Origin: JBFJKD01 sp041601945
GTDB lineage: Bacteria; Pseudomonadota; Gammaproteobacteria; Pseudomonadales; Porticoccaceae
Reading direction: 5' to 3'
DNA: 6,499 nt
NCBI GenBank assembly: GCA_041601945.1
Contig: JBFIHG010000070.1
Coordinates: 1 to 6,499 of the forward strand
Shown here: positions 1-6,008 of the stretch, piece after piece
Layout of the letters: the number at the start of each line of letters is the position of its first letter
Position numbering within the stretch: the first letter of the stretch is position 1
Position numbers and translations under genes: made by a program
Notes under the pieces: model-generated
Told to the model about the DNA's origin: nothing
Database searches by the model: none
The model's input: the letters and a program-made list of their open reading frames with translations, nothing else

Positions 1-157
1 ACACCGCCACTAGACCCGCGCCAGCAATACCCAGGCCAATGCCCAACAGCACCGCCAGGCCCCGGCGATTTACGCCTCGCGTCACCGCGCACACGATGCC
101 GATTACCAGGGCGGCTTCCAGCACTTCGCGAAACACAATAATGAGCGAACTTAACAT
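1..157 (-). CDS. FTR1-family iron permease, N-terminal fragment (runs off left edge)
   Basis: The 52 visible residues begin MLSSLIIVFREVLEAALVIG and continue as a second hydrophobic stretch rich in Gly, Ala and Leu. Residues 10-15 (REVLEA) are the REXXE motif of the first transmembrane helix of FTR1/EfeU-type permeases, where the acidic residues are known to take part in iron translocation. The protein should sit in the inner membrane and import iron, probably passed on or oxidised by the cupredoxin encoded just upstream. The start at 157 is supported by a GAGG ribosome binding site at 163-166, five bases away. The gene begins 27 bases after the cupredoxin stop on the same strand, so the two are almost surely cotranscribed. 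It could correspond to FtrC of Bordetella-type ftrABCD systems, but the rest of the protein and operon are outside the window. Confidence 0.88.
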   Translation of the reverse strand, partial: MLSSLIIVFREVLEAALVIGIVCAVTRGVNRRGLAVLLGIGLGIAGAGLVAV

Positions 158-184
158 GGCTACCTCGACCTATGGCGCAACAAG

Positions 185-508
185 TTATTTGGCGACGACT
201 ACGCCCTGGGCGGTGTCCATATTGAATTCACCAAAGAAGGCATAACGACCCGGCTTGAGCGGTCCGATAAATATCTTGGCGGTCTTATTGCCGGCGATAA
301 TTTTTTCCCGGTGCAGATCGTAGCTTTCGAACTCCTCTGGCGTAGAATCCTGATTTTCCACTACCAGCAGAACCTTCTTACCCGCCGGCACAATAACTTC
401 CGCCGGGTGGAAACGATGGTCCTTGATAACCAGTTTGAATTCCTGCGTTTCGGCCACCGCACTACCCGCGACCATCACCAGCAACAACATCGCAACTCGT
501 ATAAACAT
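185..508 (-). CDS. Periplasmic cupredoxin-like protein of an FTR1 iron-uptake system
   Basis: The product is 107 residues. Residues 1-19 form a short signal peptide (MFIRVAMLLLVMVAGSAVA) with an AVA/E cleavage site, so the mature protein should be periplasmic. Residues 20-107 read as a single cupredoxin_1-type beta-sandwich, with the FHPAEVIVPAGKK strand-turn at 33-45, NQDSTPEEFES at 52-62 and GPLKPGRYAFFGEF at 82-95. The mature part has no cysteine, so a classical blue-copper (type 1) site is not possible. This is known for cupredoxins paired with FTR1 permeases such as FtrB, which are thought to bind ferrous iron or copper and to deliver or oxidise iron. The start at 508 is chosen over an upstream ATG at 544 because GGAGG sits five bases before it and the signal peptide then starts properly; 544 also lies inside the Fur-type palindrome. 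Confidence 0.85.
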   Translation of the reverse strand: MFIRVAMLLLVMVAGSAVAETQEFKLVIKDHRFHPAEVIVPAGKKVLLVVENQDSTPEEFESYDLHREKIIAGNKTAKIFIGPLKPGRYAFFGEFNMDTAQGVVVAK

Positions 509-513
509 GACGA

Positions 514-518
514 CCTCC
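514..518 (-). promoter_or_regulatory. Ribosome binding site of the cupredoxin gene
   Basis: GGAGG on the minus strand, five bases before the ATG at 508. It fixes the start of the cupredoxin and rules out the in-frame ATG at 544, which would add 12 residues ahead of the signal peptide. Confidence 0.85.
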
Positions 519-542
519 CATAAACCTGCAAACACTGAACAC

Positions 543-563
543 AAATGATAATGATTCGTATTT
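543..563. promoter_or_regulatory. Fur box (predicted iron-responsive operator)
   Basis: An imperfect palindrome centred on 553 that contains GATAATGATT. Seven of ten arm positions pair (AAAT at both ends and AAT next to the centre), and the left half matches the Fur consensus GATAATGAT. It covers the -10 region of the promoter driving the cupredoxin and FTR1 genes, so Fur with ferrous iron would block transcription when iron is plentiful. The fit to iron-uptake genes strengthens the call. The right half is a weaker match. Confidence 0.72.
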
Positions 564-573
564 GTAAATGCAA
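545..573 (-). promoter_or_regulatory. Probable sigma-70 promoter of the cupredoxin-FTR1 operon
   Basis: On the minus strand a TTGCAT -35 element (568-573) and a TATCAT -10 element (545-550) are separated by 17 bases. Transcription would start near 538, giving a leader of about 30 bases before the ATG at 508. The -10 element lies inside the Fur-box-like palindrome, the usual layout for Fur repression. Assigned by eye. Confidence 0.6.
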
Positions 574-610
574 CTGTGTTTCATATTAAAAATAACAGGG
601 TTGAAAGGAA

Positions 611-624
611 TTGATGTACATCAA
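611..624. promoter_or_regulatory. FNR/ANR-type binding site upstream of the iron operon
   Basis: TTGATGTACATCAA is a perfect 14-base palindrome and an exact match to the FNR/ANR consensus TTGAT-N4-ATCAA. It is centred at 617.5, about 80 bases upstream of the predicted start near 538, which is within the range of upstream (class I) activator sites. The only downstream gene on the minus strand is the cupredoxin, and no plus-strand gene begins nearby. Oxygen-limited activation would suit import of ferrous iron, which is stable when oxygen is low. A CRP-family relative with the same half-sites is possible. Confidence 0.6.
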
Positions 625-769
625 GTGATTGGAAGGCACGCGCTAGTTTCGCGCCAGCAAGTCCCCTGGAGGCAGTATTGGGGAATAAGTTACGGGACGC
701 TGACCTGATAATCCTGACAGGAACCAGGAAAATCGGCGATTGGAACAGACGGACTTGCGAGTCGCGCGG

Positions 770-1951
770 TTATAGCGATATATTAACTTCCGCCGCCACC
801 GCCAGTGCTTTGGCTTTAGCCTCGGCTACGCTCTGCCCCCGTGCCAGCGCCACCCCCATTCTGCGGCGACCCGTTACCTCGGGTTTGCCAAACAGCCGTA
901 ACTGGGTGTCCGGTTCCGCCAGCGCGCTGTGCAAATTCTGAAACGACACCTGAGTAGACTCCCCCGCCACCAGTATCACCGCGGAAGCGCTTGGCCCGTG
1001 CTGTACGATATTGGGAATGGGTAAACCCAGAATCGCCCGGACGTGCAGGGCAAACTGTGACAGGTCCTGGGAAATCATGGTCACCATACCAGTGTCGTGG
1101 GGCCGCGGTGACACTTCACTAAAAATTACGTCGTCGCCCTTCACAAACAGCTCCACGCCGAAAATCCCCCAGCCCCCCAAAGCGTCGGTGACCTGCCGCG
1201 CAATGTGTTGCGCGGCTTCGAGGGCCACCGGACTCATACCCTGCGGTTGCCAGCTTTCCCGATAGTCACCGTCCTCCTGACGATGACCAATGGGCTGACA
1301 AAAACTGGTGCCATCCCGGTGACGCACTGTCAGCAACGTAATTTCGTAGTCGAAGTCGACAAAGCCTTCAATAATGACCCGTCCCGCGCCGGCGCGCCCA
1401 CCCTCCTGCGCGTATTGCCAGGCATGGCTGATATCTGCCGCACTGCGCACCAGGCTCTGCCCCTTGCCGGACGAGCTCATGATGGGTTTCACCAGGCAGG
1501 GAATACCGATTGCCGCCACCGCCTCATCAAACTCATCGCGGGTACCAGCAAACTGGTAAGTCGAGGTCGGTACGCCTAACTCCTCACCGGCAAGGCGTCG
1601 AATACCCTCGCGATTCATGGTCAGCTGCGCCGCCCGCGCCGTCGGCACCACCCGATAGCCTTCGCGCTCCAGGTCAACCAGGGTGTCGGTGGCGATCGCC
1701 TCTATTTCTGGAACGATATAATCGGGTTGTTCCCGTTCAATAATTTCCCGCAGCGCCTTGCCATCCAGCATCGACAGAGTGTAGCTGCGATCCGCCACCT
1801 GCATGGCCGGTGCGTGCGCGTAACGGTCAAGCGCGATGACTTCAATACCAAGGCGTTGCAGCTCGATAACAACTTCTTTACCGAGTTCACCCGACCCGCA
1901 TAACAATACTTTGGTGGCGGTGGAGGAAAACGGTGTGCCAATTGCTACCAT
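770..1951 (-). CDS. purT: Formate-dependent phosphoribosylglycinamide formyltransferase (GAR transformylase 2)
   Basis: PurT makes formyl-GAR from GAR, formate and ATP, the third step of purine synthesis, without needing 10-formyltetrahydrofolate. The 393 residues align almost without gaps to the E. coli enzyme (392). Visible landmarks are the GAR-binding GSGELGK loop at 19-25, PEIEAIATD at 81-89, LTMNREGIRRLA at 110-121, the ATP-grasp lysine K155 and the MSSSGKGQ loop at 158-165, and the nucleotide-side E195 and E203. GHRQEDGDYRESWQPQ is at 222-237. The Mg ligands E267 and E279 lie in GVELFV and FSEVSPRPHD. All key residues look intact. The start at 1951 agrees with the family N-terminus, although no strong Shine-Dalgarno precedes it. 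The gene stands alone, with its own promoter at 1985-2013 and no other purine gene beside it. Confidence 0.97.
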   Translation of the reverse strand: MVAIGTPFSSTATKVLLCGSGELGKEVVIELQRLGIEVIALDRYAHAPAMQVADRSYTLSMLDGKALREIIEREQPDYIVPEIEAIATDTLVDLEREGYRVVPTARAAQLTMNREGIRRLAGEELGVPTSTYQFAGTRDEFDEAVAAIGIPCLVKPIMSSSGKGQSLVRSAADISHAWQYAQEGGRAGAGRVIIEGFVDFDYEITLLTVRHRDGTSFCQPIGHRQEDGDYRESWQPQGMSPVALEAAQHIARQVTDALGGWGIFGVELFVKGDDVIFSEVSPRPHDTGMVTMISQDLSQFALHVRAILGLPIPNIVQHGPSASAVILVAGESTQVSFQNLHSALAEPDTQLRLFGKPEVTGRRRMGVALARGQSVAEAKAKALAVAAEVNISL

Positions 1952-1984
1952 TGTCAGGTACCCGCAAGACGTCGATTGCCGGGC

Positions 1985-2013
1985 ATTATAGGCCAGACCA
2001 GCGCTCGAGAACG
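1985..2013 (-). promoter_or_regulatory. Probable purT promoter
   Basis: A perfect TATAAT -10 hexamer on the minus strand (1985-1990) lies 34 bases before the purT ATG, giving a predicted start near 1978 and a leader of about 27 bases. The -35 region, 17 bases further up (CGTTCT, 2008-2013), is a poor match. I saw no PurR-type operator here. Confidence 0.55.
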
Positions 2014-2130
2014 AGGGTCATCGGCAGGTTAATGGAGCTTGTCAGTTACTAAAAGCGATATCGTCCCCGCGGACAGGGTGGTTACCGCAATCTGCGAGTG
2101 ACAAAACTGGAAGTTAGACCGGGGGCTATG

Positions 2131-3264
2131 TTATTTCTCGTGTACGACCACCGGGCGCGCTTTCCCGGCGCGCGTCTTGCCGGAAATGTCCTCAATGTGT
2201 GCGGACTTATTGCGACCAGTATCTTTGGCGTGATACAGGGCCTGGTCGGCACAATGCACCAGATCCTTCATATTCTGTCCAGCTTGCAAGGTCGCGGCAC
2301 CGATACTGACGGTGATTGTTTCATCCGTCACCCCTTTGGCGTTCTCAACAGCGCGCCGAAAGCGTTCGGCGAGCACGCAGGCCCCATCGAATCCGGTGTC
2401 TGGAAGGATAACGGCAAATTCTTCACCACCGTAGCGTCCGCATACATCGTGATCTCGACAATTTTCCCTGATCAGTTCAGCGATACTGCGCAACACGGTA
2501 TCTCCAGTTTGATGCCCATAGTTATCGTTAATCGATTTAAATTTATCCACATCCATCAACAATAAGGACAATGGCGCATCCATACTCACCGCGCGCTCAA
2601 TCTGAGTTTGTAGCCTTGTCTCGAAGGACTGCCGATTGTGTATGCCGGTCAAGCCGTCATAAGTATTACTCTGCACCAGGTCGGCATTTACGCTCTCTAT
2701 CTGGCGCTGATATTCTTCCAGTTGACGTTGATACACGGACTGCTCCTCCATCAGCCGCTCCATCTCCATCACCATACGCCGCAACTCCAGCTGCGCGACT
2801 ACCTGCCTCGACAAGGCGCGCAGTGCCTCGATTTTATCTTCATCCAGAACGCGGGGAACACGGTCGATAACACACACTGTTCCAAGCGCCTTGCCACCTG
2901 GCGTAACCAGCGGCGCACCCGCATAAAATCGAATACTGGGATCTCCCGTTACCAGAGGATTAGCGGAAAATCGCGGGTCCAGGCTGGCATCCTGGACAAT
3001 CATGACCTGTTTGGGCTTGCGAATGGCATGGGCGCAAAATGCGTATTCCCGGGGGGTCTCCTGGGCTTCCAGACCCACCCGTGCCTTAAACCACTGGCGC
3101 TCACTATCCACCAGGGAAATCAGCGCAATTGGAGTTTCGCAGATAAACGCTGCCAAGTTAACGATATCATCGTAGGCCTGTTCCTCAAGGGTATCGAGAA
3201 TATCGTAGCGGGCCAGCGCCTCAAGGCGCGATTGTTCCTTTGACAATAATAAAGATACGACCAT
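2131..3264 (-). CDS. GAF-GGDEF diguanylate cyclase
   Basis: Predicted to make cyclic di-GMP from two GTP. No signal peptide or membrane segment is visible, so it should be cytoplasmic. Residues about 20-160 are a GAF sensor domain with the family-typical RYDILDT, FCAHAI (76-81), DPRFSANPLVTG and IRFYAGAPLV (111-120). Residues about 160-200 are rich in Glu, Gln, Arg and Met and look like a coiled-coil linker. Residues about 201-355 form the GGDEF domain: YDGLTGIHNR at 202-211, metal-binding D238 in MDVDKFK, and an active-site GGEEF at 279-283. R270-D273 (RDHD), five residues before GGEEF, is the RxxD inhibitory site, so product feedback is expected. No EAL domain is present. The basic tail after residue 355 is unassigned. 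The start at 3264 has no clear Shine-Dalgarno; a slightly later start is possible. The GAF ligand is unknown. Confidence 0.92.
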   Translation of the reverse strand: MVVSLLLSKEQSRLEALARYDILDTLEEQAYDDIVNLAAFICETPIALISLVDSERQWFKARVGLEAQETPREYAFCAHAIRKPKQVMIVQDASLDPRFSANPLVTGDPSIRFYAGAPLVTPGGKALGTVCVIDRVPRVLDEDKIEALRALSRQVVAQLELRRMVMEMERLMEEQSVYQRQLEEYQRQIESVNADLVQSNTYDGLTGIHNRQSFETRLQTQIERAVSMDAPLSLLLMDVDKFKSINDNYGHQTGDTVLRSIAELIRENCRDHDVCGRYGGEEFAVILPDTGFDGACVLAERFRRAVENAKGVTDETITVSIGAATLQAGQNMKDLVHCADQALYHAKDTGRNKSAHIEDISGKTRAGKARPVVVHEK

Positions 3265-3383
3265 AGGACAAGGTTTCTCGGATTAATTGAGTTCGGTCAG
3301 TTAGCGGACGTTTTCTCCAATAACTTGAATGGCAACACCGTAAATGCGGCTGACTATAGCAGCGATCACACCCGATTCACGGG

Positions 3384-3411
3384 ATTGTAGCATTATTAAC
3401 CTAGCGTTCAA
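3384..3411 (-). promoter_or_regulatory. Probable promoter of the GAF-GGDEF gene
   Basis: On the minus strand, TTGAAC (3406-3411) and TACAAT (3384-3389) are separated by 16 bases and are close to sigma-70 consensus. Transcription would start near 3377, leaving a leader of about 113 bases before the ATG at 3264. It lies in the divergent region shared with the J-domain gene. Confidence 0.55.
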
Positions 3412-3492
3412 TAAAGCCAAGGTCAGGGGCGAGACTATACCTCGGCGCAAAAAACATTTCCGTTTTTGGTCAGCCCCCCGTATGTTACGCCG

Positions 3493-4203
3493 ATGGCAAA
3501 ATTAATCCTGTTACTGGTACTCGGTTTTATCGTCTGGTATGGCTGGCGTCGCCTGCTGGAGCTGAAGCAGCTACCCGCGGCGCAGCGTAAATCTGCACTC
3601 CTGCGCGGCGCCTTTATTGCGCTATTCGTGGTGACTGTGGGATTGGTGGTGACCGGCCGTGCGCACTGGATTACCGCCGCCGTCGCAGGTCTGTTACCGC
3701 TAACGCAAAAATTGGTGCATGTTGCCCTCAGAGCATTTCCCCTATTGCAATTCTGGCAACGCACCACCGGCGCCCAACTCGGTCCTAAAATAAAAACCGC
3801 TGCGCTGGAAATTACCGTGAATCTGGCAACTGGCAACATCGATGGGAAAATACTTCAGGGGGAACATGCGGGGCAGCCCCTGTCGGCCCTGAACCGCGTG
3901 CAGCTGGAACAGGTGCTTGCGACATGGCGCGGAGCAGATCGCGAATCAACGCTGCTCCTCAATGCTTATATGGCGCGCCGGTTTGCTGGCACTCAATCGG
4001 ATACGGAGCGGCAACCGCCCCCACCGGCAAGCCATTTAAACATTGACGAAGCACGACAAATTCTGGGGGTTCAGGACACCGCTACCCGGGAAGAAATCAT
4101 CAAAGCCCACAAACGACTGATACAAAAACTGCACCCGGATCGTGGTGGAAACGACTATCTGGCCGCGAAAGTTAACGCCGCGAAAGATCTGCTTACAGGG
4201 TAG
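3493..4203 (+). CDS. Membrane-anchored J-domain (DnaJ-like) protein
   Basis: The 236-residue product has a very hydrophobic N-terminal helix (about 3-17) and a second one at about 37-54. An amphipathic stretch follows at about 57-85, then a soluble middle part containing LATGNIDGKILQGEHAGQPLSAL (111-133). A proline-rich linker (175-178) leads to a C-terminal J-domain from about 182 to the end. The J-domain has LGVQDTATREEIIKAHKRLIQKLHPDRGGN, with the HPD motif at 214-216 that stimulates DnaK-type ATPases. No Gly/Phe region, zinc finger or client-binding domain is present, so it probably recruits Hsp70 to the inner membrane, as Pam18/DjlA-like proteins do; its client is unknown. ATG 3493 is preferred because it starts directly before the membrane helix. 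A TTG at 3466 would add nine residues, and neither start has a clear Shine-Dalgarno. The gene is divergent from the GGDEF gene. Confidence 0.85.
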   Translation: MAKLILLLVLGFIVWYGWRRLLELKQLPAAQRKSALLRGAFIALFVVTVGLVVTGRAHWITAAVAGLLPLTQKLVHVALRAFPLLQFWQRTTGAQLGPKIKTAALEITVNLATGNIDGKILQGEHAGQPLSALNRVQLEQVLATWRGADRESTLLLNAYMARRFAGTQSDTERQPPPPASHLNIDEARQILGVQDTATREEIIKAHKRLIQKLHPDRGGNDYLAAKVNAAKDLLTG

Positions 4204-4209
4204 GTACGG

Positions 4210-4238
4210 TGTACCCCAACCGCCGCGCTCCGTATAAT
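4210..4238 (+). promoter_or_regulatory. Probable promoter of the tRNA-Arg gene
   Basis: A perfect TATAAT at 4233-4238 lies 24 bases before the mature tRNA 5' end. The -35 position (4210-4215, TGTACC) is weak and overlaps a small inverted repeat, GGTAC-GGT-GTACC (4203-4215), that starts at the last base of the J-domain stop codon. The start would be near 4245, leaving a short 5' leader for RNase P to remove. Confidence 0.55.
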
Positions 4239-4262
4239 ACCCACCTGACACTCTCACCCACT

Positions 4263-4339
4263 GTCCCGGTGGCACAGCTGGATAGCGCAGCCCCCTCCTA
4301 AGGGGCAGGTCAGAGGTTCGAATCCTCTCCGGGACGCCA
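4263..4339 (+). tRNA. tRNA-Arg (anticodon CCU, reads AGG)
   Basis: A complete 77-base cloverleaf with encoded CCA. The acceptor arms GTCCCGG and CCGGGAC pair fully, followed by discriminator G and CCA at 4337-4339. The anticodon stem GCCCC/GGGGC holds the loop CTCCTAA, giving anticodon CCT (CCU in RNA), so the tRNA reads the rare arginine codon AGG. The T-arm is AGAGG-TTCGAAT-CCTCT. The D-arm is GCAC-AGCTGGATA-GCGC, in which the 12-23 pair is an A-C mismatch. The variable loop is five bases (AGGTC). The gene stands alone, with no tRNA cluster or integrase next to it. No clear terminator follows. Confidence 0.97.
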
Positions 4340-4412
4340 AATTCTGTCATTAATCTCCAATACTTCTTACTGCAGGCCTTAAAAAAAATAGTCGCCCAAA
4401 CTGCTTCTCTGC

Positions 4413-4441
4413 TATTTGCAGATTCAATATTTCAGTAGAAT
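4413..4441 (+). promoter_or_regulatory. Possible promoter of the antiporter gene
   Basis: TAGAAT (4436-4441) is a reasonable -10 element 61 bases before the ATG at 4503. The -35 match at the usual distance (TATTTG, 4413-4418) is poor. An A-tract at 4381-4388 lies upstream, roughly where an UP element could act. Weak call by eye. Confidence 0.3.
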
Positions 4442-4502
4442 GCGCGCACCTTGTCGCCACTAGCCACCGCTAGCGACTCTTCCTTTTGGGACACCGCACC
4501 AC

Positions 4503-5741
4503 ATGCAACCCGCCGACACTATAGAGATTGCGAAACATATTCTTATAGGCCTTTCAATCATTCTCGGCGTCGGCTGTCTATGCGGCGCGCTGTCCAGAAA
4601 GATTGGTGTGCCCGACATTGTTCTCTACCTGATTGCCGGTATGGCGCTGGGTGGTGCCGGCCTGGGGGTACTCGATATCACTGCGGGCAGTGCGGTAAAC
4701 CAGGCCATTCTAATTTTTGGCGCTTCTTATCTGGTGTTTGACGGCGGCGCGTCACTGCGTCTGAAGGTGCTGAGTCAAGTGTGGATTTCCATCACCGTAA
4801 TCGCCACTGTCGGCTTGCTGATCACAGCTGCGGTGACCGCTGCAGCCGCGTACTACATCGCCCACATCCCACTCATGGTTGCGTTGCTAATCGGCGCTGC
4901 CATCGCCTCCACTGATCCCGCGACGTTAGTGCCGATATTCAAACAGGTGCCAATTCGCGAGCGCGTCGCGCAAACCGTTATGGCCGAATCCGCGTTTAAC
5001 GACGCCATGGGCGCTATCGCCACTTTTACCATTGCTGGAATAATGCTGGGAACCGAGAATTTTTCTCTTCCAGGTACCCTGGCTGGTCTTGCCTACACGG
5101 GTGGTGGCGGTTTGTTGGCTGGATTGGTTGCCGGATATACCTTTATCTTCCTGGTTGCACCGACAAAAATCGGCATGCTAACTGGATTCGCCCCTGTATT
5201 TAAAATTGTTGCCATACTGGCTACTTATCTCGGCGCTGACGCCGTCGGCGCATCCGGTTTTATGGCGGTATTTGTGCTGGGCATTATGGTCGGTAATCGC
5301 AAGGCGTTTAACGCCGCGTTTACCGATCACGACACCGAAAGCTTTGAGTCATTCCAGGGCATCATCGCCGAAATGATGCGCATTATGGTATTTATTTTGC
5401 TCGGCTCCCACGTCGATTTTGAGCTGATCAATCGCTATCTGGTGGATGGCGTCATCATTGTCGCCGTACTGATGCTAGTGGCGAGGCCGTTAACCGTGTT
5501 TCTGTGTTGCCTCCCCGATCGGCGCGCCAAATGGACACTGAATGAAATGTTGTTTATGTGCTGGACCCGCGAAACCGGTGTGATTCCCGCTGCGCTCGCG
5601 GGTTTGCTTATCGGCATGGGGGTACCCGGTGCCAAAGAGGTTGCCGCAACGGTATTTATCGCCATTATCATTACCATTGTGGTGCAAGCTTCGAGCACCA
5701 AATGGTTAGCTGGAAAGCTCGGACTATTGGAAAAAAAATAA
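4503..5741 (+). CDS. CPA1-type monovalent cation/proton antiporter (NhaP-like)
   Basis: The 412-residue product is almost entirely hydrophobic, with about 11-13 membrane segments, as expected for a Na+/H+ exchanger domain (PF00999) in the inner membrane. Family landmarks are SRKIGVPDIVLYLIAGMALG at 31-50, LVFDGGASL at 77-85 and the unwound-helix motif ASTDPATL at 135-142 (D138). AESAFND at 161-167 supplies the E162/N166/D167 ion-binding set typical of electroneutral CPA1 exchangers rather than the DD pair of NhaA/CPA2. ARPL at 327-330 and WTRETGVIPAALA at 354-366 are also typical. It would exchange Na+ or K+ for protons in pH and salt homeostasis; which ion cannot be read from sequence. It stops right after the membrane domain, with no TrkA-C/RCK or CorC-type regulatory tail as seen in NhaP2 (CvrA). 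Only a weak GGGA precedes the start. Confidence 0.88.
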   Translation: MQPADTIEIAKHILIGLSIILGVGCLCGALSRKIGVPDIVLYLIAGMALGGAGLGVLDITAGSAVNQAILIFGASYLVFDGGASLRLKVLSQVWISITVIATVGLLITAAVTAAAAYYIAHIPLMVALLIGAAIASTDPATLVPIFKQVPIRERVAQTVMAESAFNDAMGAIATFTIAGIMLGTENFSLPGTLAGLAYTGGGGLLAGLVAGYTFIFLVAPTKIGMLTGFAPVFKIVAILATYLGADAVGASGFMAVFVLGIMVGNRKAFNAAFTDHDTESFESFQGIIAEMMRIMVFILLGSHVDFELINRYLVDGVIIVAVLMLVARPLTVFLCCLPDRRAKWTLNEMLFMCWTRETGVIPAALAGLLIGMGVPGAKEVAATVFIAIIITIVVQASSTKWLAGKLGLLEKK

Positions 5742-6008
5742 TTGCCTGCTTCTAATCAGGTGGTCGGGCTCACTTCCGAGTGAACATTACTCTAGCACCG
5801 TAATCTGTCGTGCTGCGCCATCAATCACCCTTTAACGTGCCCTCACCCGCGGCAGCAAATCACAATCTGGTAAATAACCCCACTCCGCCAGCAAAAATTG
5901 TGAACTTAAACACCGAATAAAACCCGACGTTCTATACCCTACCACCTACTTTTTTGTATCTCCGTGCGACCCAAAACCCTCATGGAATAGTGGTACTACT
6001 GCGAAAAA
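5742..6008. other. Intergenic region between antiporter and lipoprotein genes
   Basis: These 267 bases hold no ORF I can support. A small hairpin (TCACT-TCCG-AGTGA, 5770-5783) follows the antiporter stop but has no T-run, so it is not a convincing terminator. No clear -35/-10 pair was found ahead of the lipoprotein gene, although a promoter must lie here or within the gene's first codons. Confidence 0.4.

Noticed and set aside
509..544. Upstream in-frame ATG at 544 for the cupredoxin gene
   Set aside because: It lies inside the Fur-type palindrome and promoter -10 element, has no ribosome binding site, and would place 12 extra residues before a normal signal peptide.
661..698. Possible terminator hairpin after purT (GTCCC ... 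GGGAC)
   Set aside because: The loop is about 28 bases, the stem is five pairs and no T-run follows on the purT strand.
1205..1579. Plus-strand open frame opposite purT
   Set aside because: It is fully antisense to a conserved purT and has no domain features.
2062..2074. GTCC-CCGC-GGAC inverted repeat between the GGDEF and purT genes
   Set aside because: A four-pair stem with no following T-run in either direction; likely chance in GC-rich sequence.
2638..3243. Plus-strand open frame of 201 codons opposite the GGDEF gene
   Set aside because: It is antisense to a clear GAF-GGDEF coding region, its product is rich in His, Leu and Gln as expected from a shadow frame, and it shows no recognisable domain.
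4263..4339. tRNA gene as an integration site for a mobile element
   Set aside because: No integrase and no direct repeat of the tRNA 3' end was seen in the window, and both flanks look like core genes.
4036..4350. Minus-strand reading frame of 104 codons beginning MTEFGVPERIRTSDLPLRRG
   Set aside because: It is the antisense of the tRNA-Arg gene and of the J-domain coding sequence. The RIRTSDLPLRRG stretch is a familiar false protein produced from tRNA antisense strands.
5770..5783. Hairpin TCACT-TCCG-AGTGA after the antiporter stop
   Set aside because: The stem is only five pairs and is followed by ACATTACT rather than a T-run, so it is not called as a terminator.
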